Below are positions 7,729 through 16,869 of a stretch of 64,000 nucleotides of DNA, piece by piece (the first letter of the stretch is position 1; every line of letters starts with the position of its first letter). Source of the DNA: Herbidospora yilanensis. Lineage in GTDB: Bacteria > Actinomycetota > Actinomycetes > Streptosporangiales > Streptosporangiaceae. The notes under the pieces are model-generated. The model was not told the origin of the DNA. It saw only the letters and a program-made list of their open reading frames with translations, and ran no database searches. Location of the stretch: assembly GCF_001570565.1 (NCBI RefSeq), contig NZ_BBXE01000031.1:62001-126000 (forward strand). Reading direction: 5' to 3'. The translations under genes and the position numbers were made by a program.

Positions 7729-7745
7729 GTATGTGGGGAGCTGAG

Positions 7746-8678
7746 ATGGCGCGCGCACTGACGCAGACGGAATTCCTCATCGAGCTGGAACCCGTCGTCG
7801 AGGAGAATCTCAACCGGCACCTGGGGGTGGCCAAGGAATGGTTCCCGCACGAGTACGTCCCCTGGGACGACGCGCGGACCTTCGACGGCATCCTGGGCGG
7901 CACCGCGTGGCGGCCGGAAGACTCCACGATCCCCGAGATCGCGCGCACCTCGCTGCTGGTCAACCTGCTGACCGAAGACAACCTGCCGAGCTACCACCAC
8001 GAGATCGCCACGACCTTCGGGCGCGACGGCGCGTGGGGCACCTGGGTCGGGCGCTGGACGGCCGAGGAGGGCCGCCACTCGATCGTCATCCGCGACTACC
8101 TCATCGCCTCGCGCGCCCTCGACCCCAAGGCGCTGGAGCGGGCCCGCATGGCGCACATGGAGGCCGGGTTCCAGACCGAATACGGCACCATGCTCGGCCA
8201 GCTCGCCTACGTCTCCTTCCAGGAGCTGGCGACCCGCATCGCCCACCGCAACACCGGCAGGGCGTCGGGCGACGAGACGTGTGAGCGCATCCTGGCCCGC
8301 GTCGCGGCCGACGAGAACCTGCACATGCTCTTCTACCGCAATCTCCTCGGCGCGGCCCTCGACCTCGACCCCAACCAGACGATGCGCGCCATCACCGACG
8401 TGGTGAAGAGCTTCCAGATGCCGGGCGCCGGCATGGCCGGGTTCGCCCGCATGTCCATGCAGATCGCCCACGCCGGCATCTACGACCTGCGCTCGCACAA
8501 GGACGAGGTGCTGATGCCGGTCCTGCGGCAGTGGAAGGTCTTCGAGAAGGAGGGCCTCGACCCCGAGGGCGAGAAGGCCCGGCAGGAGCTCGCCGAGTTC
8601 CTCGACAACCTTGAGGTCACCGCGAAGCGATTCGAGGAACGAAGGGACGCCCGGCGAGCCCGGGAAGCCGCAAAATAG
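7746..8678 (+). CDS. Acyl-ACP desaturase (soluble diiron, DesA type)
   Basis: A 310-residue soluble ferritin-like desaturase that introduces a double bond into an acyl chain held on acyl carrier protein. The diiron ligands are visible in two repeats: EENLNRH near residue 18 and ENLPSYHHE near 74 as the first ligand helices, then EEGRH near 105 and DENLH near 185 providing the ExxH/DExxH ligands. The ATG at 7746 is chosen because GGGGAG lies six bases upstream; the ATG at 7731 would consume this site. The neighbouring gene downstream is unrelated (DUF1349). Expression is probably controlled through the tandem palindromes upstream, in line with lipid-responsive repression of membrane desaturation. 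Confidence 0.92.
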   Translation: MARALTQTEFLIELEPVVEENLNRHLGVAKEWFPHEYVPWDDARTFDGILGGTAWRPEDSTIPEIARTSLLVNLLTEDNLPSYHHEIATTFGRDGAWGTWVGRWTAEEGRHSIVIRDYLIASRALDPKALERARMAHMEAGFQTEYGTMLGQLAYVSFQELATRIAHRNTGRASGDETCERILARVAADENLHMLFYRNLLGAALDLDPNQTMRAITDVVKSFQMPGAGMAGFARMSMQIAHAGIYDLRSHKDEVLMPVLRQWKVFEKEGLDPEGEKARQELAEFLDNLEVTAKRFEERRDARRAREAAK

Positions 8679-8692
8679 CGTATATACCGTGT

Positions 8693-9229
8693 ATGACGTG
8701 GATCAATGAGCCCGCGAGCTGGGCCGCCGACGGAGACACCCTGACCTTCTCCGTCCCCGGCGAGACCGACCTGTGGCGGCAGACGCACTACGGCTACACC
8801 TACGACACCGCGCCGATGTACGGGCGCACCGTCGAGGGCGACGCCAAGGTGCGGGTCACCTTCACGGCCGACTACGCCGAGCAGTACGACCAGGCCGGGG
8901 TCATCCTGCGCGCCGACGAGAGCAACTGGATCAAGGCAGGGGTGGAGTTCGTCGACGGCGCCCTCCAGATCAGCGCCGTCGTCACCCGCGACTTCTCCGA
9001 CTGGTCGGTGATGAGTGCCCCCGAGGGCACCACCTCGGTCACCTTCGAGCTCATCCGCGAGGGCGACGCCGTGCACATCAACTGGGGCGCCGACGGCGGC
9101 GAGCCCGTCACGCTGCTCCGGCTGGCCTACTTCCCGCCGGGTGTGCCCGCCCTCGCCGGGGCGATGGCGGCCGCTCCCGTCGGCAAGGGGTTCCAGGTCG
9201 ACTTCTCCGAAGTCGTGATCACCGGCTAG
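8693..9229 (+). CDS. DUF1349 (concanavalin-like) protein
   Basis: A 178-residue single-domain protein of the DUF1349 family, a beta-sandwich related to concanavalin-type lectins and to yeast regulators of enolase expression. The family pattern is visible: LWRQTHYGYTYDTAP near residue 28, YDQAGVILRADESNWIKAGVEF near 65-86, and a closing GFQVDFSEVVITG strand. No signal peptide is present, so it is cytoplasmic. The start follows the desaturase stop by 14 bp with no clear ribosome-binding site; it may be read on the same transcript. The ligand and role are unknown. Confidence 0.85.
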   Translation: MTWINEPASWAADGDTLTFSVPGETDLWRQTHYGYTYDTAPMYGRTVEGDAKVRVTFTADYAEQYDQAGVILRADESNWIKAGVEFVDGALQISAVVTRDFSDWSVMSAPEGTTSVTFELIREGDAVHINWGADGGEPVTLLRLAYFPPGVPALAGAMAAAPVGKGFQVDFSEVVITG

Positions 9230-9291
9230 GTACCAGAACACCCTTCCGGACCCGCATACTGTGATGCGCACATGAGCGGGAAGGTCCGGGA

Positions 9292-11796
9292 ATGGTGAGA
9301 TTCGCTCCGTACAAGAGGTTCTCGTGGCCGCTCCGCTGGTCGTTGCGGATCCTCACGACGCTTCTCGTACTCGTGCTCGTCGCGGTCGGCGGGATCGTCT
9401 GGGTGGTCCGCGCGTCGTTCCCGCAGACCGACGGTGAGCTGCGGCTGCCGGGGCTCACCAAGGCGGTCACCGTGCGCCGCGACGGGTTCGGCGTGCCGCA
9501 GATCTACGCCGACACCGCCGCCGACCTGTTCCGGGCGCAGGGCTACGTCCACGCCCAGGACCGGTTCTGGGAGATGGACTTCCGGCGCAAGACCACGGCC
9601 GGGCGGTTGTCGGAGCTGTTCGGCGACTCCACCCTGGAGATCGACAAGGTGGTCCGGACGCTCGGCTGGCGCCGGGTGGCCGAGCAGGAGATCAACCTCC
9701 TCACCCCGGAGGCGAAGGCGGGTCTCGACGCCTACGCCGCCGGGGTGAACGCCTGGATGAAGGACAACGAGGGCCCCACGGCCAGAAGCCTCGAATACGC
9801 GGTCCTGAAGCTCACCAACGCCGACTACGAACCCGAGCCGTGGACGCCGGCCGACTCCCTGGCGTGGCTGAAGGCGATGGCCTGGGACCTGCGGTCGAAC
9901 ATGGACGACGAGATCGAGCGCGCCGTCGACGCCGCGACGATCCCGAGGGAGCGGGTCGAGGAGTTGTTCCCGCCCTACCCCTACGACCGGCACCAGCCCA
10001 TCGTCACCACCGGCGGCGTCCGCGACGGCGCGTTCACCTCGGGCGACCGGGCGACGACGGCGACCGCGGCGGCCGACGCCCTCCGGCGCGTCTCGGCCAC
10101 GCTGAACGCCGTGCCCTCGCTGCTGGGCGGCGGGAGCGACCCCAAGGGCATCGGCTCCAACTCGTGGGTGGTGTCCGGCGAGCACACCGACACCGGCGAG
10201 CCGCTGCTGGCCAACGACCCGCACCTCGGGCCGAGGATGCCCTCGATCTGGTACCAGGCCGGCCTGCACTGCCGCACCCTGTCGCCCGCGTGCCCCTACG
10301 ACGTCTCCGGCTTCACCTTCTCCGGCCTGCCGGGCGTCGTCATCGGCCACAACCGCACGATCGCGTGGGGCTTCACCAACCTCGCCCCCGACGTGGCCGA
10401 CCTCTATCTGGAGCGGGTGCGCGAGAACACGTACGAGATCTCCGGCACCTGGGCGCCGCTGGAGACCCGCACCGAGCGCATCGAGGTCGCGGGCGGGACG
10501 CCGGTCGACCTGACCGTGCGCACCACCCGGCACGGCCCGATCGTCTCCGACGTCTTCGCGCCGGTCGCCCCGCTGAAGACCGAGGGCGTCGAGGTCGCCC
10601 TGCGCTGGACCGCCCTCGACCCCGGCCACACCGGCAACGCCATCTTCATGCTCGGCAGGGCCGGGAACTGGGCGGAGTTCCGGAAGGCCGCGGCCCAGTT
10701 CGAGGTCCCGTCGCAGAATCTCGTGTACGCCGACACCTCCGGCAACATCGGCTACCAGGCCCCCGGGAAGATCCCCGTCAGATCGGGCGGCGACGGCAAG
10801 TGGCCCGCCGAGGGCTGGACCGGCGAACAGGAGTGGACCGGCTTCATCCCGTTCGACGAGCTCCCGACGGCGTTCAACCCCGACGAGGGGTTCATCGCGA
10901 CCGCCAACAACGCGGCCGTCGGCCCCGGCTACACCCACTTCCTCACCGACGACTGGGCCTACGGCTACCGCTCGCAGCGCATCGCCGACCGCATCACCCA
11001 GGCCGTGTCCACCGGCAAGATCACCAAAGACGTCATGTCGGCGATCCACCAGGACTCCCACAACGGCCTGGCCCCCGTCCTCGTCCCGCACCTGAGGAGG
11101 GTCGGCGGCGCCGACACCGCCCTGTTCGCCGGCTGGGACTTCACCCAGGACAAGGACAGCGCCCCGGCCGCCTACTTCAACGCCGTCTGGCGCAACCTCC
11201 TCGCGCTGACCTTCCACGACGAGATCGCCGAAGACCTGCGCCCCGGCGGCAACGACCGCTGGTGGGAGGTGGTCCGGCGGCTGCTCGACGACCCCTCCGA
11301 CACGTGGTGGGACGACGTGAGGACCCCCGCCGCCGAACAGCGCGACGACATCCTGCGCGCGGCCCTCGCGGCGGCCTCGGAGGAACTGCGCGGCACGCTC
11401 GGCGACGACCCGAAGGCGTGGACGTGGGGCGACCTGCACACCCTGGAACTCACCAACGAGACCTTCGGCACCAGCGGCATCGGCCCCATCGAGTGGTTGT
11501 TCAACCGGGGCCCCTACCGCCTGTCCGGCGGCAAGGACGCCGTCGACGCCACCGGCTGGGACGCCGCGTCGGGGAACTACGAGGTGAACTGGGTGCCGTC
11601 GATGCGCATGGTCGTCGACCTGGCCGACCTCGACGCCTCGACCTGGGTCAACCTGACGGGCGCCTCGGGCCACGCCTTCGCCGGCAACTACGCCGACCAG
11701 GCCGGCCTGTGGGCCGAGGGGCGGACGACCCCCTGGCCCTTCACCGAGGAGGCGGTCGGCAGGGCCACGGCCGACGAACTGACGCTCACCCCGTAG
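9292..11796 (+). CDS. Penicillin-acylase family Ntn hydrolase (S45)
   Basis: An 834-residue N-terminal-nucleophile hydrolase precursor. An N-terminal hydrophobic segment (about residues 18-41) exports or anchors it. The alpha chain begins around residue 50 (RRDGFGVPQIYADTAADLF), and autocatalytic cleavage should occur at G288|S289 of GSNSW, exposing Ser289 as nucleophile. Downstream, NRTIAWGFTN and a late AASGNYEVNW support an intact beta chain. Relatives cleave beta-lactam side chains, acyl-homoserine lactones or cyclic lipopeptides, so the substrate cannot be assigned. The gene is monocistronic. It starts with GTG or ATG near 9292, preceded by GGGAAGGTCCGGGA. Confidence 0.92.
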   Translation: MVRFAPYKRFSWPLRWSLRILTTLLVLVLVAVGGIVWVVRASFPQTDGELRLPGLTKAVTVRRDGFGVPQIYADTAADLFRAQGYVHAQDRFWEMDFRRKTTAGRLSELFGDSTLEIDKVVRTLGWRRVAEQEINLLTPEAKAGLDAYAAGVNAWMKDNEGPTARSLEYAVLKLTNADYEPEPWTPADSLAWLKAMAWDLRSNMDDEIERAVDAATIPRERVEELFPPYPYDRHQPIVTTGGVRDGAFTSGDRATTATAAADALRRVSATLNAVPSLLGGGSDPKGIGSNSWVVSGEHTDTGEPLLANDPHLGPRMPSIWYQAGLHCRTLSPACPYDVSGFTFSGLPGVVIGHNRTIAWGFTNLAPDVADLYLERVRENTYEISGTWAPLETRTERIEVAGGTPVDLTVRTTRHGPIVSDVFAPVAPLKTEGVEVALRWTALDPGHTGNAIFMLGRAGNWAEFRKAAAQFEVPSQNLVYADTSGNIGYQAPGKIPVRSGGDGKWPAEGWTGEQEWTGFIPFDELPTAFNPDEGFIATANNAAVGPGYTHFLTDDWAYGYRSQRIADRITQAVSTGKITKDVMSAIHQDSHNGLAPVLVPHLRRVGGADTALFAGWDFTQDKDSAPAAYFNAVWRNLLALTFHDEIAEDLRPGGNDRWWEVVRRLLDDPSDTWWDDVRTPAAEQRDDILRAALAAASEELRGTLGDDPKAWTWGDLHTLELTNETFGTSGIGPIEWLFNRGPYRLSGGKDAVDATGWDAASGNYEVNWVPSMRMVVDLADLDASTWVNLTGASGHAFAGNYADQAGLWAEGRTTPWPFTEEAVGRATADELTLTP

Positions 11797-11838
11797 GGGC
11801 ACGCTCGTCGAGATCGACACGGTGGCCGTTCTCCGGGA

Positions 11839-12777
11839 CTAGAGGAGCCGGTTCAGCCACTCGGTCCGGGTGCGGCGGGCCTCCGCCGAGAGGGCCGCGG
11901 TGGGGTAGAGGGCGTCGAAGCCGTGGAAGCCGCCGTCCCACACGTGCAGGTCCGCGCGGCCTCCGGCGGCCCAGATGCGGGTGGCGTAGGCGACGTCCTC
12001 GTCCCGGAAGACCTCGGCGGAGCCGGCGTCGACGTAGGCCGGCGGCAGGCCGGACAGGTCGGCGGCGACGGCGGGGGAGACGTAGGCCGGGACGTCGTCG
12101 CCGGTCAGGCCGCCGAGCACGGCCCGCCAGCCGTAGGTGTTCATCTCGCGGCTCCACACCCCCGGGCCGGTGAACTGGAGGGTGGACGTGGTCGCGTCGC
12201 GGTGGTCGAGCATGGGGCAGATCAGCACCTGGGCGGCGAGCGCCGGACCGCGCCGGTCGCGGGCCATCAGGGCGACCCCGGCGGCCAGCCCGCCGCCGGC
12301 GCTGATGCCCGCGACGACGATCCTCGCCGGGTCGGCGCCCAGGCCGGCGGCGTTCTCGGCGGTCCAGGCCAGCGCCCGGTAGCAGTCCTCGGCGAGGGTC
12401 GTGCCGGTGACGTCGGGGGCGAGCCGGTAGTCGACGGTGACGACGACCGCGCCGAACCGGTCGAGCCACTCCAGCGGGATGTCGAGGTTGGCGAACCGGT
12501 CGCCCATGATCATGCCGCCGCCGTGGATCCAGACGACGCACGGCGCGTTCACGGCCCCGGGCGGGATGAGCACGGTCAGCGGGATCTGCGCGCCGTCCTC
12601 GGCGGTCACGGTGACCTCCCGCCGCTCGACGGCCCGGCCGCCGAGCAGGGTGTCGAGGGGCGTGGACGGCATGCCGCGCACCATCGCGACCACCTCGGGG
12701 GTGAGTTCGGGCATGGTCGGCAGGTCGGCGGACAGGGCGCGGAGTTCGGCGTCGACGGCGGGCCGGACGGGGGTCAT
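11839..12777 (-). CDS. Alpha/beta hydrolase (hormone-sensitive-lipase type esterase)
   Basis: A 312-residue cytoplasmic esterase. The oxyanion-hole motif HGGGM is near residue 79, the nucleophile elbow GISAG near 157, and the C-terminal catalytic histidine lies in GGFHGFD near 283 with an upstream Asp in the VDAGSAEVFRDED region. This is the HSL (type IV) group acting on short-chain esters. The ATG at 12777 has AGGACC upstream. The gene follows the ABM monooxygenase gene by 32 bp and is probably co-transcribed with it, in divergent orientation to the AraC regulator at 13249, which may control both. Confidence 0.88.
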   Translation of the reverse strand: MTPVRPAVDAELRALSADLPTMPELTPEVVAMVRGMPSTPLDTLLGGRAVERREVTVTAEDGAQIPLTVLIPPGAVNAPCVVWIHGGGMIMGDRFANLDIPLEWLDRFGAVVVTVDYRLAPDVTGTTLAEDCYRALAWTAENAAGLGADPARIVVAGISAGGGLAAGVALMARDRRGPALAAQVLICPMLDHRDATTSTLQFTGPGVWSREMNTYGWRAVLGGLTGDDVPAYVSPAVAADLSGLPPAYVDAGSAEVFRDEDVAYATRIWAAGGRADLHVWDGGFHGFDALYPTAALSAEARRTRTEWLNRLL

Positions 12778-12809
12778 CGCAGGTCCTTTCTGTGGGTGGG
12801 GCGTGGGGG

Positions 12810-13127
12810 TCAGAGGGCGGCCTTGCCGCATACCGGGGTGAGGTCGGTGTAGACCGACTCCCCGGCCAGCAGCGGGGCGATCCTCGCGACCATCGCCTGG
12901 GCCGCCTCGCCGGCGAACAGGCGGTGGTGGTCGTCCTCGGTGGTCCAGCCCTCCGTGACCTGCACGACGTCGGGGTCGGCGGCCGAGCGGCTGACCAGGT
13001 AGACCAGGCAGTGTTCGCTCGCGGCGGGGGAACCCGCGTCGAGGCCGGTCAGCAGGAGCGCGACCAGATCGTCTCCGCGGCCGGGGAGCGCGGTCATGGT
13101 GGCGGTGAAACCGTAGGTGGCGGTCAT
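12810..13127 (-). CDS. Antibiotic-biosynthesis-monooxygenase (ABM) domain protein
   Basis: A 105-residue single ferredoxin-like ABM domain: an N-terminal strand (YGFTATMTALPGRGDDLVALL), central SEHCLVYLVSRSAADPDVVQVTEGW, and closing helix and strand. Members oxidise quinols or phenols without metals, or serve as small stress proteins. A second ATG lies two codons earlier at 13133. AGAAGGA lies directly against 13133 but is correctly spaced for 13127, so 13127 is preferred. The gene is first in a two-gene unit with the esterase and is divergent from the AraC-type regulator. Confidence 0.8.
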   Translation of the reverse strand: MTATYGFTATMTALPGRGDDLVALLLTGLDAGSPAASEHCLVYLVSRSAADPDVVQVTEGWTTEDDHHRLFAGEAAQAMVARIAPLLAGESVYTDLTPVCGKAAL

Positions 13128-13165
13128 GCTCATTCCTTCTCATCGGCGGTGTTCCCGTTGCTTCA

Positions 13166-13242
13166 ATTACACGGCCTCGTCCAGTCCAGGGGTAGAACGA
13201 TGGTCGCCGCCTCTTGCCTGATCCTCTCGTGAGCGGTGTAAT
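13166..13242. promoter_or_regulatory. Inverted half-site pair between ABM and AraC genes
   Basis: ATTACAC (13166-13172) and GTGTAAT (13236-13242) are perfect inverted 7-mers whose facing ends are 63 bp apart, each near one of the divergent starts. They could be two copies of a regulator half-site, or -10-like elements of the two promoters. Confidence 0.35.
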
Positions 13243-13248
13243 CGGGCG

Positions 13249-14148
13249 ATGAGCATGGAAGAGCTGCGCGGGCTGCTGAACCGGCACGCCCGTCCCGACA
13301 TGACCACCCCCATCGACGGGGTGCTCGTCTCCAGGGTCGAGCGGTCCGATCCGCCGGAGACCTCCATGTCCGGCACGGTGCTGGCGGTCATCGCACAGGG
13401 CGAGAAGCGGCTCGCGCTCGGCGACCGCGTCTACGACTACCGCGCCGGGCAGTATCTCGTCGCCTCCGTCGACCTGCCGGTCACCGGCCACTTCGTCGGC
13501 GCGACCCGTGAGGAGCCCGCGCTCGGGTTCGGGCTGGTGCTGCGGCCCGAGGCGGTGGCCGAGGTGCTCCTGGCGGCCGGGGCCGGCGACGTGCCCCGGG
13601 AGCCCGGCGGCGCGGTGTCGGGGCTGGCGGTCAGCGACGTCTCCGCCGAGTTGCTCGACGCGGTCGTCCGGCTGCTGCGGCTCATCGAGCGGCCGCGCGA
13701 CCGGGCGGTGCTCGCGCCGCTGGGCGTCAAGGAGATCCTCTGGCTGGTCGCGAGCGGGCCGCAGGGCGGGGCGGTGCGGCAGCTCGGGCTGGCCGACAGC
13801 GGGCTCAGCCACGTCGCGCGGGCGGTGCGGTGGATCCGGGAGCACTACGCGCAGCCGTTCCGGGTGGAGGAGGTGGCGCGGTTGTCCGGGATGAGCGTGT
13901 CGGCGTTCCACCGCAACTTCCAGGCGGTGACCGCGATGAGCCCGATCCAGTTCCAGAAGCAGATCCGGCTCCAGGAGGCCCGGCTCCTGCTGGCCACCAG
14001 CCCCGGCGACATCGCCGGGGTGGGGCATCGGGTCGGCTACGACAGCCCGTCGCAGTTCAGCAGGGAGTATCGCCGCCAGTTCGGCGCACCGCCCAGTCAG
14101 GACGCCACGCTGCGTCCTTCCGCCAAGGCGGTCGCCGCTCTGTCGTGA
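13249..14148 (+). CDS. AraC-family transcriptional regulator
   Basis: A 299-residue regulator. The N-terminal part (about residues 20-170) matches the AraC_N cupin-like effector domain, with ALGDRVYDYRAGQYLVASVDLPVTG. The C-terminal 100 residues hold two helix-turn-helix units: FRVEEVARLSGMSVSAFHRNFQ near 200-225, and IAGVGHRVGYDSPSQFSREYRRQFG near 260-285, the latter being the classic AraC signature. An alternative start lies two codons inside (13255). It is divergent from the ABM-esterase pair and probably regulates that pair and itself in response to a small molecule. Confidence 0.9.
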   Translation: MSMEELRGLLNRHARPDMTTPIDGVLVSRVERSDPPETSMSGTVLAVIAQGEKRLALGDRVYDYRAGQYLVASVDLPVTGHFVGATREEPALGFGLVLRPEAVAEVLLAAGAGDVPREPGGAVSGLAVSDVSAELLDAVVRLLRLIERPRDRAVLAPLGVKEILWLVASGPQGGAVRQLGLADSGLSHVARAVRWIREHYAQPFRVEEVARLSGMSVSAFHRNFQAVTAMSPIQFQKQIRLQEARLLLATSPGDIAGVGHRVGYDSPSQFSREYRRQFGAPPSQDATLRPSAKAVAALS

Positions 14149-14188
14149 CGGCCGCAGCCGTGCGCGGCCGGGGTGGGCGGAGCCGTGA

Positions 14189-16564
14189 CTAAGAAGCTGT
14201 TACCGACGCGATCTCGTTGAGGGGGAACTCCAGGTAGTCGCCGGCCTCCTCGCACCAGGCGTCGAGGACGCCGCTGTGGAGTTCGCCGTGGCTGACGGTG
14301 GCCGTCACCCCGTCGGACAGGGTGATCAGCGCGCGGACGCCGCGGTCGACGACGAAGCCCAGGAGCGACTGCTGGGCCGTCGGCAGGCGGCTGGCCAGGC
14401 GGCCGATCAGTGCCCACGTGTGGCCGCTCTGGCGGCCCTCGTCGCGGCTCTTGATCAGGCGCTTGGCGTGTTCGTGGGGGTCGGGCGGGGGCTCGGTCAG
14501 CAGGGGCGGCGGTTCGAGCTCGGCGACCCGGCCGCCCGGCAGCAGGATCAGCCGGCCGCCCTGCGGTTCGCGGCGGATCTCGATGTCGCCGGTGTCGTTC
14601 ACCGGGACGGGGGCGTAGCCGGCCTCACGCAGCGCCCGGAGGGTGCGGTCGGCGGGGGCGTTGCTGGCCAGCACGGTCGGGGCGAGCTGGCGCAGGCCGA
14701 GTTTGGCCAGCTTGCGGTGGCCGGCGATCTCGGCCAGCAGCCCCGGGTCGGAGCCCTGCACGATGCAGCCGACCGAGGTGACGGTCACCTCGCCGTGGCG
14801 GCGGGCGACGTCGTTGATGAGGTAGACGAGCGGCTGGGGGAGGGTGCCGACCTGGGCGAGCTCGTCGAGCAGTTCGTCGGCGGTCGACCCGGCGTCGAGC
14901 GCGCGGCGCACGGTCGCGGGGCTGAACCGCCAGATCGACGCCGCGCCCTTGGCCTCGCGGGTGGCGACCCGGTCGAGCAGCGAGGTCAGTTCGACCGCCG
15001 GGGGGCCGGTGACCACCGCGGTCAGGTCGGCCCCGAACAGGGCGGTGCGCTGCGCGCTGGCCAGCGCCCGGGTGGAGCACTCGGCCAGCGCCGGGTCGTG
15101 TTCGACCTCGGGGGCGGAGTCGTCGTGCTCGTCGCCGGCGACCGCCCCCAGGGAGGCCAGCGCGCGGCCGAGGTCGGTGAGGGAGTCGCAGGCGATCAGG
15201 CCGAGCAGCCGCGCCTCCTCCAGGAGACCGGGCGCCGACTCGGCGAGCAGTTCGCGGTCGAGCAGCGGCGCCCGCCAGTGCACCGACTGCACGAGCTCCT
15301 GGAGGGTGGCGAAGCCCTGGCCGGGCTCGACGTCGGTCAGGGCGCCGAGCACGGCCCGGCGGATGCGGGCGAGGGTCTCGCCGGCCGGGTCGTCGCCGAG
15401 CACCACCGGATAGCGGCCGTCGACGCGGCGCAGCGACGAGCGTTCCATCCGCCACCAGGCGGCCAGCAGCACCCGCAGCCGGTGGGGGGCGTCTTCGAGC
15501 CGCCAGGCGTCGAAACGCTCGGTCGGCACCAGGCCGCCCGCCTTCTCGTCGAGGGCGAGCAGCCGGGCCACCGCGCAGACCTCGATCAGCAGCCGGGTCT
15601 CCTCTTCCGGGGTGCCCGTCTCCTTGGCCACGCGGCGGATCTCGCGCACGCCCACGCCGCCGTTCTTCAGCAGCGGCAGGGTGGTCTTGTCGGTGTTCTC
15701 CAGCAGCGCCGTGGCGCGGTCGAGCAGGTGGGGCGCGGCCAGCGCCATCGCCAGGTCGACGGCCTCGCGATCGACCGGGATGGTCGCCAGGTCGGGCGGA
15801 TAGGGGGTGAAGGGGCCGTGATATTCGGGGCCGCGCAGGCCGAGGGCGACCTCGCGGGGCATCTCGGCGACGTCCCATTGGGTGCGGAACAGCAGGCCCC
15901 GGTCCTGGGCCCACTTCTCGGGGGTGCCGGGGTTGACGAAGCGGTTGCCGTCGACGCTGCGGACCGGGCCGTCCCAGGCGAAGTCGTCGAGCAGGCCGAC
16001 GGTGCCCTCGGGGGCCGAGGAGAGCAGGTCGCCGAGTTTGTCGGGGTCGCCGAGCAGCGCGGTCACCCGCGCCGTCATCTGGCGTTTGCCGCCCGCCGGG
16101 GGGATGCCCAGCGTCCGGCACATGCGCCGCAGCCCTTCGGCGTTCAGCGCCCACGACTCCAGGTATTGGGCCAGCGGCTCGCCCAGGCCGCACGGCGCGG
16201 TCCACCAGCGGGCCACCGCCTCGGCCAGGTTGATGCGGCCGTCGGGGCCGGGCCAGGCCAGCGCGCAGTCGTAGAGCCGGTCGAGCCACGGGATGACCTC
16301 GGAGGTGGACACGCCGAGGAACCGGGCCAGTTCGTCCTCCGTCGGGCGGCCGCCGATGACCAGGCACGCCTGCAGGAGTTCCAGAGGGGGCAGCGGAAGG
16401 CCACGCATGACCTCCATGACCGCGAACGTGTTGCCGAGCCGCTGCGCGAGCGCATCGATCCGCCGGGGCCAGGGCGGGGCGATGGCGTCCGGCCGGTTGG
16501 CCAGCAGACGCGCGAGCCGGTCTTCGTCGAGAGTTGTCAGCCAGGCGATTAGGTGATCGTCCAT
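14189..16564 (-). CDS. Helicase-associated-domain protein (XPB/Ssl2-like C-terminal domain)
   Basis: A 791-residue protein of an actinobacterial family annotated as helicase C-terminal (Helicase_C_3/XPB-like) domain protein. There is no Walker A or DEAD-box motif, so it is not itself a helicase. The N-terminal half is predicted mostly helical, with winged-helix-like repeats (LARFLGVSTSEVIPWLDRLYDCALA near 105). The C-terminal part (about 545-640) carries DLTAVVTGPPAVELTSLLDRVATRE, typical of the XPB-associated fold. The open frame extends 44 codons upstream, but the upstream residues are unlike the family, so ATG 16564 is chosen. It probably acts with nucleic acids, possibly in repair; the role is unproven. 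Confidence 0.82.
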   Translation of the reverse strand: MDDHLIAWLTTLDEDRLARLLANRPDAIAPPWPRRIDALAQRLGNTFAVMEVMRGLPLPPLELLQACLVIGGRPTEDELARFLGVSTSEVIPWLDRLYDCALAWPGPDGRINLAEAVARWWTAPCGLGEPLAQYLESWALNAEGLRRMCRTLGIPPAGGKRQMTARVTALLGDPDKLGDLLSSAPEGTVGLLDDFAWDGPVRSVDGNRFVNPGTPEKWAQDRGLLFRTQWDVAEMPREVALGLRGPEYHGPFTPYPPDLATIPVDREAVDLAMALAAPHLLDRATALLENTDKTTLPLLKNGGVGVREIRRVAKETGTPEEETRLLIEVCAVARLLALDEKAGGLVPTERFDAWRLEDAPHRLRVLLAAWWRMERSSLRRVDGRYPVVLGDDPAGETLARIRRAVLGALTDVEPGQGFATLQELVQSVHWRAPLLDRELLAESAPGLLEEARLLGLIACDSLTDLGRALASLGAVAGDEHDDSAPEVEHDPALAECSTRALASAQRTALFGADLTAVVTGPPAVELTSLLDRVATREAKGAASIWRFSPATVRRALDAGSTADELLDELAQVGTLPQPLVYLINDVARRHGEVTVTSVGCIVQGSDPGLLAEIAGHRKLAKLGLRQLAPTVLASNAPADRTLRALREAGYAPVPVNDTGDIEIRREPQGGRLILLPGGRVAELEPPPLLTEPPPDPHEHAKRLIKSRDEGRQSGHTWALIGRLASRLPTAQQSLLGFVVDRGVRALITLSDGVTATVSHGELHSGVLDAWCEEAGDYLEFPLNEIASVTAS

Positions 16565-16796
16565 CACAGATCTCTCAGGGCCTCGGGAAGCCGCGGTGGT
16601 GGAGACGCACGTGAGATCAAGATATTCGGCACCCTGGGCGACGAAAAGGTCATTCTCCTGTTCTCCCTCCTCCCCGCGAAGAGTGCTGGACTCCACCTCA
16701 GCACAGGATCACGCGATCGGAAGGCGATCCCGGATACTCGATGGGGAATTCCTGGCCCGGCGTTAACAGAGGTCCCAGCGGACTCAGGAGATCGTC
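16565..16796. other. Noncoding stretch
   Basis: With the terminator that follows, this separates the gene starting at 16564 from the gene ending at 16870 by about 305 bp. I see no protein-like open frame or RNA family here. It should hold the promoter of the helicase-associated-domain gene. Confidence 0.5.
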
Positions 16797-16848
16797 GGCC
16801 AAGGGGTGCCCCCGCGCAGTCCGGGCTACACGGGAGCACCCCTCGGCC
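16797..16848. terminator. Strong hairpin downstream of the ATPase gene
   Basis: A 13-nt arm at 16797-16809 and its complement at 16836-16848 pair with one mismatch; the core is AGGGGTGC/GCACCCCT. It lies about 20 bp beyond the stop of the minus-strand gene at 16870, so it probably terminates that transcript. There is no T-tract on either side. Confidence 0.6.
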
Positions 16849-16869
16849 GGCGAGGCATCGGGCGGGGCA

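Noticed and set aside
9226-11820. An 864-codon open frame on the minus strand opposite the penicillin-acylase gene
   Set aside because: Its translation is dominated by Gly, Arg, Asp and Val in shadow-type patterns and matches no domain, while the plus strand carries all Ntn-hydrolase motifs.
14276-16552. A 758-codon plus-strand frame opposite the helicase-associated-domain gene
   Set aside because: Composition is repetitive and domain-free; the minus-strand protein has the proper fold pattern.
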